A DNA stretch of 64,000 bases from Bog-756 sp963776225 (GTDB taxonomy: Bacteria > Actinomycetota > Acidimicrobiia > Acidimicrobiales > RAAP-2). Below the pieces are notes generated by a model. That model had not been told where the DNA came from and made no database searches. It was given only the letters and a program-made list of their open reading frames with translations. Below, one piece after another: positions 59,085 to 64,000 of this stretch. The stretch spans positions 248,001-312,000 of the forward strand of contig CAVZLL010000003.1 of assembly GCA_963776225.1 (NCBI GenBank), given 5' to 3'. The translations under genes and the position numbers were made by a program. The stretch's first letter is position 1, and each line of letters starts with the position of its first letter.

Positions 59085-60005
59085 TCAGGTTGCAGCTCCG
59101 GCTGCCGGAGGCGGGATTCCAAGTGCCGTAGCCAGGTTGATGGTCTCGGTCTGAATGTCGGAACCGTCGGTGCTCATCGCCTGATTGTCCTGGGTGATGC
59201 TGAGGCCGTTGAGTATGTCTGTAGCTTCCTGGCCGAACGCACCCCGCAGGTCCGTGAGGCTTTGAGCTAGTTGCTGTGCATCCTGACGGATAGAAGCTGG
59301 CCAGGCTATCGAATCGAGTTGCTGCACATAGGTGCTGATCACAGTCTCCATTTGCTGATCGGAAGTCTCAGCCTGACTGTGATCGCTCTTTGCTGCTGCT
59401 AGGGCAGCCGTCTCGTCGGCTTGGGCAGAGGCGGCGACCTGCTGTTCCTGTGATACACAGGAGGAGTAAGTGGTGTAGTCACCGATGTTGCACCCAGTAC
59501 CGAACGCATTGTTCTGATACGTGGTGTCGTCGGTCGAAATACGGTCAGCCTGCTTCGCAAGGTCGGCGTTGTCGGCAGTAATGGCAGCTACAGGCGACTG
59601 CACGCCGACAGCGTATCCAGCTTGGTCCTGCTTGAACTGATCAGCTGCAACCTGAATCGGGTTGACCGTAGGTGACGCAGGAGCCAACGCCGTCGGGGTC
59701 TTCGGAGACGACCCGTGGCTCAGCAGAATGCCACCCACGAGCAGTAAGACGACCACCACGGCTCCGGCTGCCACTATCCACTTCCGGTCCCAGCGAGCAG
59801 AGTTCGTTTGAGACCCAGGCTCACTCAGTGGTGGCGGCATCTCTGGGGACAGCAGGGGAAGTCCTGAGGGACTCGGTGAAGAAGGCACGGGCTGGGCAGG
59901 TGCTGGATGCAGTTCAGGTGGGTACCACCTGCCGTCAGACGCCAGCCACCACCCTGGGGGTGGCGTCGCCTCGCCCAAACGGCTTGCTGACTGTGGTCCG
60001 GCCAT
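59085..60005 (-). CDS. single-pass membrane protein with DUF2510-like N-terminal motif
   Basis: 306 aa from ATG 60005; the frame is open further upstream. Near the N-terminus is P-P-P-G-W-W-L-A-S-D-G-R-W-Y-P-P, a Trp-rich motif like DUF2510 and common in actinobacterial membrane proteins. A Pro-rich linker, one membrane helix (W-I-V-A-A-G-A-V-V-V-V-L-L-L-V-G-G) and an extracellular helical domain of about 190 residues with two Cys (G-C-N-I, S-C-V-S) follow. The outer domain is rich in Gln/Asp/Ala and coiled. Function unknown. Confidence 0.7.
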   Translation of the reverse strand: MAGPQSASRLGEATPPPGWWLASDGRWYPPELHPAPAQPVPSSPSPSGLPLLSPEMPPPLSEPGSQTNSARWDRKWIVAAGAVVVVLLLVGGILLSHGSSPKTPTALAPASPTVNPIQVAADQFKQDQAGYAVGVQSPVAAITADNADLAKQADRISTDDTTYQNNAFGTGCNIGDYTTYSSCVSQEQQVAASAQADETAALAAAKSDHSQAETSDQQMETVISTYVQQLDSIAWPASIRQDAQQLAQSLTDLRGAFGQEATDILNGLSITQDNQAMSTDGSDIQTETINLATALGIPPPAAGAAT

Positions 60006-60200
60006 GACTCTGCCATCGACACGATGGGCAGCCAACTTGAAACAAGCAGGTAGCTGCAATCCGAGTTCGTATCTGCCGGAAGCCATCGTTGCCGCTCTGT
60101 CATGCCGGTGACGTCCGGCGGGTCCGATGGCCGACGGACAGAACCCCACGACAAGGTGCACGATGAAGATATTCCATCGGCATGAACCGAGGAGGTCACC

Positions 60201-60426
60201 GTGACCGGCATCCGCTCCAGAATCGGTTTCACCGTTTTGGCCATCGCCTTCGCACACCGTGGCAGTGTTCGTTCCGGTGGCCAGCCACAGCTACTTCGGC
60301 CCGATCCCCTCTGCGTATGGGGTCCCCGTGACCATCCACTCGACCGGGACCCATTCGGCTGACCCCTTCTCCCCGGCCAGGAGTAGAAAACGACGGACCC
60401 CGAACTCGCAGGTGATCGGGGGGAGG
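60201..60426 (+). pseudogene. possible small exported protein, frameshifted
   Basis: In the 420-bp gap 60006-60426 the plus strand has GAGGAGG (60189-60195) 5 nt before GTG 60201. The frame starts V-T-G-I-R-S-R-I-G-F-T-V-L-A-I-A-F-A, a signal-like helix, then loses sense. The +1 frame resumes V-A-V-F-V-P-V-A-S-H-S-Y-F-G-P-I-P near 60259. One surplus base near 60256 would explain it. The natural 3' end is unclear because a minus-strand gene begins to overlap at 60427. Low confidence. Confidence 0.3.
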
Positions 60427-60975
60427 TCAGGTGATCTCCAACATGTAGTCCGAAATGGTCCTCAGCCTCTGTCCAGGGAGGCGTTCGTCGTCCTCCCACA
60501 TCCGCATCCGGTCGATGGTTCGGAACTGAACGCTGGCCAGATCGGGTCGCCAGCTATTCGGCTCATCATCGGGGACGGCGGTCCACTGCCGGACGAACAG
60601 TTGCCGGACCGTATAGCTACGAATCAGCGGATCAGGGGGTTCAACCATCAGGCTCGGCTGGGCATACAGCTCAGACTGAAGGCTGAGCACGGCTCCAACT
60701 GACCAGGTCTCGTAGGAGACCGGCCCGACCACCAAGCTTCCGACATCGAGGCGGGTTCCATGGTTGTCGTCTTCGTCTAGGACTCTGGCGACGATGCTGT
60801 AGCGAGGCCCTTCGACCGAGAGTGGCTCACCGACAAGATCAAGGCCGAGTGGCGTAGAATCGGGGACCTCCTGAGCGTCGGCGAGGGAGACTTCGATCCT
60901 GGTGTCCCAGAGATCGCCGACTCCCACCTCCACTCCGCCGTCCTGAACGATCCAGATCGAGTGCTGAACCCACAT
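60427..60975 (-). CDS. hypothetical soluble protein
   Basis: 182 aa, no signal or membrane segment and no family recognised. Strand-rich and acidic: V-G-D-L-W-D-T-R-I-E-V-S-L, Y-S-I-V-A-R-V-L-D-E-D-D, D-V-G-S-L-V-V-G-P-V. The C-terminal third is basic-aromatic (R-S-Y-T-V-R-Q-L-F-V-R-Q-W). Surrounded by exported and membrane proteins. Confidence 0.6.
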   Translation of the reverse strand: MWVQHSIWIVQDGGVEVGVGDLWDTRIEVSLADAQEVPDSTPLGLDLVGEPLSVEGPRYSIVARVLDEDDNHGTRLDVGSLVVGPVSYETWSVGAVLSLQSELYAQPSLMVEPPDPLIRSYTVRQLFVRQWTAVPDDEPNSWRPDLASVQFRTIDRMRMWEDDERLPGQRLRTISDYMLEIT

Positions 60976-61043
60976 CCGGCCAGCCTCTCATGAACCTTCT
61001 GGGTGTCCCCAGTCCCCGTGTTGGGGGTACGCCGCCTGGTTGG

Positions 61044-61337
61044 TCAGTTTGAGATCGAAACGGCCTTGCCCCGGCGGCGTCGAATCAACAGGATTCCGAC
61101 CGTTGCCATGCCAAGGACTCCGGCCACGAATGGCAGCAGGCCCCACGGGTTTTCGGGTGGGCAGACCATGGGACCCGAACGAGTTATTCCCGAAATCGTC
61201 ACCGAGGGGGCGCTGCAGCTCATCAGCACGGCATTTGGATCAACACGCAACAAGATGTACAGGGCGATCGCCAGCATGACCACTCCAGCGATCACCGCTA
61301 TCCCGACCCCGAGAGCGATGCGCCCTATTCGTCGCAC
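61044..61337 (-). CDS. small two-helix membrane protein
   Basis: 97 aa from GTG 61337. Two membrane helices (I-A-L-G-V-G-I-A-V-I-A-G-V-V-M-L-A-I-A-L, and L-L-P-F-V-A-G-V-L-G-M-A-T-V-G-I-L-L-I) flank an outside loop with two Cys (M-S-C-S, V-C-P-P). A basic tail R-R-R-R-G-K suggests both ends are cytosolic. GATACT (61344-61349) is 6 nt before the GTG, a leaderless-type promoter that supports this start over the longer frame from 61421. Confidence 0.65.
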   Translation of the reverse strand: MRRIGRIALGVGIAVIAGVVMLAIALYILLRVDPNAVLMSCSAPSVTISGITRSGPMVCPPENPWGLLPFVAGVLGMATVGILLIRRRRGKAVSISN

Positions 61338-61433
61338 CCATCCAGTATCGCACTCTGGTCCCCTCGGTGCCCCGCTGAACCTGGTGTGGGGCAGGCTCGC
61401 AGAGCGCCAGGGCCAACACACCCACCCGATCGG

Positions 61434-62519
61434 CTAGCGCCAGATCCAGGTAAGTCCATTTTCGGCGACAAGCAGGCAGAAATGGGACGAAAGACACGAG
61501 AGTGAAGGCATGCCGCTGAGCGTCGGCCCGAGCGGATAAAGATCACTGAGATGCCCGTTAGGTAGTGCCTCTGGCCTTGACCAGCGACTGCCGTTGTACT
61601 CGTAATAGTTCGAGCCGGAGACGGCCATGCAGAACGTCTTCGTGGCACAAGACACAGAAGGACCGTTTGCCCCAAAGCCTTGAAGCCAAGGGACGGTGAA
61701 GCCGTTCGAGAACTGGCAGTCAGTGTGCAGTAGGCAGAGCCAGGACTTCGAAAAGCCAGGCGGTGTGATCGTTCCAACCTTCGACCAGCTGGTGCCGTCG
61801 TAGGTGTAAAGGCTGGGTGTTCCTCCGACATACGGCATACCCCCGACGATGCAGAAGTGGGCATTCCGACACCACACGCCACCCGGTCCAACGTTTCCAA
61901 CGAACGCCCGTTGGAGTCCACCCCAGGCGGACCCATCAAAGGCATCCGTGATGTCGATGTTGCTTACAGCCATGCAGAAGGTCGGACTGGTACACGAGAG
62001 AGACGTCCCGATCTGCTGATAGAAGGCTGGTGACAGTCCGAAGTTTTGTGCGAACTCCTTCCATTTCTTGCCGTCGTACACGAAGGACGTAGTGGTCGTA
62101 TTCATGGTCATGCAAAAGTGAGGTGGTGCACAGGAGACGAAGGAGAGACCGTATCCTTGGAGTGGACAAAGGTAGTGGTTGATGCACCCCTTCCAATTCT
62201 GACCGAGAACGGTGTTCTGTGACCATCTGTTGCCTTGAAACACGGTCACTGAGTTCCCCCGCTGGCTCGCATCACCATCGGGGTTGTAGGCACCGACAGC
62301 AACGCAGAGGCTCGACAAGGCACAGGAGACCGCCCACACTTGGCCTCCTTGAGTCGCCGTGTTCGTCTCTCCGAGCCATGACCAGTGGGGGGCCTTGTCG
62401 GCACTTGATGTGGTGAGAGATGTGCAGCCTGCGTCGACCAGCACCAGGCAGAGCATCGAGGTCGCCACGGCAAGGATGCGGACCAGAGAATCCCTGCGAG
62501 GTGACCGCACCATCTCCAT
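61434..62519 (-). CDS. lipoprotein with repeated Cys-x6-Cys propeller-like modules
   Basis: 361 aa. Lipobox V-D-A-G-C with Cys32. The mature protein repeats a module of about 45-50 residues: a strand ending S-C, six residues, then F-C-M-A-V or similar, then Y-D-G-x-x-W. Six such Cys pairs are visible (S-C-A-L-S-S-L-C, S-C-A-P-P-H-F-C, S-C-T-S-P-T-F-C, W-C-R-N-A-H-F-C, S-C-A-T-K-T-F-C, S-C-L-S-S-H-F-C). This suggests a disulfide-braced propeller anchored outside the membrane. No characterised family was recognised. Confidence 0.75.
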   Translation of the reverse strand: MEMVRSPRRDSLVRILAVATSMLCLVLVDAGCTSLTTSSADKAPHWSWLGETNTATQGGQVWAVSCALSSLCVAVGAYNPDGDASQRGNSVTVFQGNRWSQNTVLGQNWKGCINHYLCPLQGYGLSFVSCAPPHFCMTMNTTTTSFVYDGKKWKEFAQNFGLSPAFYQQIGTSLSCTSPTFCMAVSNIDITDAFDGSAWGGLQRAFVGNVGPGGVWCRNAHFCIVGGMPYVGGTPSLYTYDGTSWSKVGTITPPGFSKSWLCLLHTDCQFSNGFTVPWLQGFGANGPSVSCATKTFCMAVSGSNYYEYNGSRWSRPEALPNGHLSDLYPLGPTLSGMPSLSCLSSHFCLLVAENGLTWIWR

Positions 62520-62601
62520 GAGGAGTTGCTAGCACGGACCGCCGTCAGATGACCGCCTCACCCACCCGGCGTGGTGGAGCACGCTGAACGATGATGTCGG
62601 A

Positions 62602-63006
62602 ATGGGCACTCTGAGGATTCGGGGGATGAGACTGGCGGTCGTTCCAGCAGTTGGTCTTCTCGCAGTGGTGGGCGTGACTGGGTGTGGCTCCGGCTCAACG
62701 TCTACTAGGGCACCGGAGGCTAGAGCTACGAGCACCCCGGCCAGTCCGACCACTTTGGGACCGGAAACAACTCTCTCCGCCGGTACGTTCACGGGCGGAA
62801 AAGATGTTCCCGTTGGGTCGTATTACGTGTTCCCTCCCGAGGGTCAGTACGGGACCTTCACCGTCGGCTCCTCAAGCTTCGTTCTTGGAAATCCTGGCCC
62901 TGGGGTTGCATCCGTCCATGTTCAGATCAAGAGCGGCGAGCACATCAGCGTCTCTGGCATGACCGACGTGTCCCTTGTACCGGTCGCTACTCCTGGGGGC
63001 CACTGA
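62602..63006 (+). CDS. hypothetical lipoprotein
   Basis: 134 aa. Signal peptide with lipobox G-V-T-G-C (Cys28), Ser/Thr/Pro linker, then a compact strand-rich domain (G-K-D-V-P-V-G-S-Y-Y-V-F-P, G-T-F-T-V-G-S-S-S-F-V-L, V-H-V-Q-I-K-S-G-E-H-I-S-V-S-G). The V-P-V-G-x-Y-x-V and I-x-S-G-x-x-I-x-V-x-G motifs resemble small Ig-like extracellular domains found repeated in Firmicutes and actinobacteria. ATG 62626 is an alternative start. Confidence 0.65.
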   Translation: MGTLRIRGMRLAVVPAVGLLAVVGVTGCGSGSTSTRAPEARATSTPASPTTLGPETTLSAGTFTGGKDVPVGSYYVFPPEGQYGTFTVGSSSFVLGNPGPGVASVHVQIKSGEHISVSGMTDVSLVPVATPGGH

Positions 63007-63072
63007 TTACACGGCTGCCCCACTCGTGCCGGTCGACCAGAGGGATAAGCGCCTCTGTCCCGGTGCTCCGAC

Positions 63073-63321
63073 TTACCTCTGAACTTGCCACCCGTGTGGA
63101 CCGTCTGTCCTGACCCACTTCTCAAGAGGGTCCAGGTCAACGATCTCTTGGCGGATGCCAATATTCTGCCTGTATCCGCCGCCTGCAAGGGCCATCACTC
63201 TGTCGGACGACCTCATGGCGGCATCGGAGGAATCGCACACTAGGAGCCAGGATTCAATGCAACGCTCACTGTCAAGGTGCTGGACGTACATCCGCTTCTC
63301 CGGGCCCAGGAGCTGTCCCAT
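63073..63321 (-). CDS. small hypothetical protein
   Basis: 82 aa. Composition is natural (Y-V-Q-H-L-D-S-E-R-C-I-E-S-W-L-L-V-C-D-S-S-D-A-A-M-R-S-S) and TAAACT lies 9 nt before its ATG, a leaderless-type promoter. No family recognised and no signal peptide. Confidence 0.5.
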   Translation of the reverse strand: MGQLLGPEKRMYVQHLDSERCIESWLLVCDSSDAAMRSSDRVMALAGGGYRQNIGIRQEIVDLDPLEKWVRTDGPHGWQVQR

Positions 63322-63442
63322 CGCAAGTCGAGTTTAGGCCCAGGTTGACGACACGAACACCGGAGGCCGAGCCAAGGGAGCACCTCTAGGTGTGTCGCCT
63401 TCCCGGTGATCGGGCACAGGCTGAAAGGTCTCGTCTACCGGG

Positions 63443-63769
63443 CTACCGCTGTCTTGCGTTGACAGGAAAGTCGACAATCTTCGCCAAGGTTGGACGAAGG
63501 AACTCTCTGATCTTCGACCAGGGTGAGCGTCGCACTGGACTCTCGGTGGACTTCAGATCAACACGGGTCACAGCATCGCCCAGTGCTTCCGCCAGCAGGC
63601 CGATCAAGGCGGGAACCTCGGAAAGGTCGATGGGCGCTGACGCCACGCAGACCCCATCCCGCCAGTGGCTCAACACCACTTTGTTCTGCTTAGGGTGCCT
63701 CGTGACCCTGAGCGACGCTCCCTGACCTCTGCCGTCTGGGATCGTGATGCGATTCGGGGCGGCACCCAC
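63443..63769 (-). CDS. hypothetical protein
   Basis: 108 aa from GTG 63769. The central part is convincing coding sequence (L-R-V-T-R-H-P-K-Q-N-K-V-V-L-S-H-W, V-C-V-A-S-A-P-I-D-L-S-E-V-P-A-L-I-G-L-L-A-E-A-L-G). Possibly a small alpha/beta protein. CATACT (63777-63782) is 7 nt before the GTG and supports the start. The last 230 bp of the window (63770-64000) show no other gene. Confidence 0.55.
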   Translation of the reverse strand: MGAAPNRITIPDGRGQGASLRVTRHPKQNKVVLSHWRDGVCVASAPIDLSEVPALIGLLAEALGDAVTRVDLKSTESPVRRSPWSKIREFLRPTLAKIVDFPVNARQR

Positions 63770-64000
63770 GTATTTGAGTATGCACCCCTACGGCGAAGCT
63801 GTCGACCGACATGGTGCCGTTTAGCCGCAGTCGATAACCGCCCCGCTCCTGATGTGATGAAGGGGCGGGGCCTCCGTCCCTCGTGAACGGCGATAGGAGA
63901 CACCTGGAGTTCGCCGAGACCGACACCGACTTAGCCGTCTAGTGAAGTGGAGTTTCAATCGCTGGTGTCGTTGCAGAAACCACTTCGACAAAGAGCAACC

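Noticed and set aside
60259..60702. Whole 147-codon plus-strand frame as a gene
   Set aside because: Only the first part, up to about 60426, looks natural. The rest is antisense to the gene at 60427-60975.
63935..64000. Repeat-like GTTTCAATCGCT sequence near the right edge that recalls a CRISPR repeat
   Set aside because: Only one copy is visible, with no spacer-repeat pattern inside the window.

Overview
The window reads as a chromosome segment of a high-G+C actinobacterium, most likely from the Acidimicrobiia (inferred from gene content, codon use and the mycobacteria-like cyp51 locus, not from a marker tree). It has two parts: a dense, very GC-rich core from 1 to about 31.7 kb, and from 31.7 kb to the right edge a visibly less GC-rich accessory region that starts at a tyrosine integrase and has no recognisable core gene after it.

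Core, left to right: the tail of a DUF167 gene, tRNA-Ala(GGC), an exported protein, leuS, an F420-type oxidoreductase, a DUF1707 membrane protein, PAC2 and phosphotransferase genes, a YbbN-like thioredoxin, a FolP2-like protein, holA and a DUF2510 protein. Next is the SOS mutasome operon imuA'-imuB-dnaE2 with a LexA box lying over the first start codon. A Baeyer-Villiger-type monooxygenase with one frameshift follows. Then comes a lipid/sterol locus resembling the cyp51 region of Mycobacterium tuberculosis: NTF2-like protein, ferredoxin, CYP51, SDR, CYP123-like P450 and TetR on the minus strand, and HIBDH-like dehydrogenase, aldehyde dehydrogenase, carboxymuconolactone-decarboxylase-like protein, SDR, enoyl-CoA hydratase, LLM oxidoreductase, hotdog thioesterase and an ABC substrate-binding lipoprotein on the plus strand.

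Accessory region: integrase and excisionase-like HTH gene; a run of small membrane, lipoprotein and exported genes; a serine recombinase; phage-like small genes including an HNH protein and a ParB-methyltransferase fusion; an exported RCC1 propeller; a complete IS3-family element with terminal repeats and a 3-bp target duplication; then a defence block (XRE regulator with palindromic operator, GIY-YIG/DUF4357 protein, type I restriction-modification genes in the order R-S-M, an AAA ATPase with TOPRIM domain, a HEPN-like protein). The right end again holds exported repeat proteins and lipoproteins.

The three hsd genes carry at least nine single-base frameshifts in about 6 kb while the neighbouring genes are open, so they are either decaying or contain sequence errors. 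The best candidates for new biology are the structured RNA candidate at 18973-19200, the roughly 530-bp insertion flanked by 21-bp repeats inside hsdM, and the AAA-TOPRIM plus HEPN gene pair. Several genes across both parts appear to be transcribed leaderless, with a TANNNT-like box 6-8 nt before the start codon.
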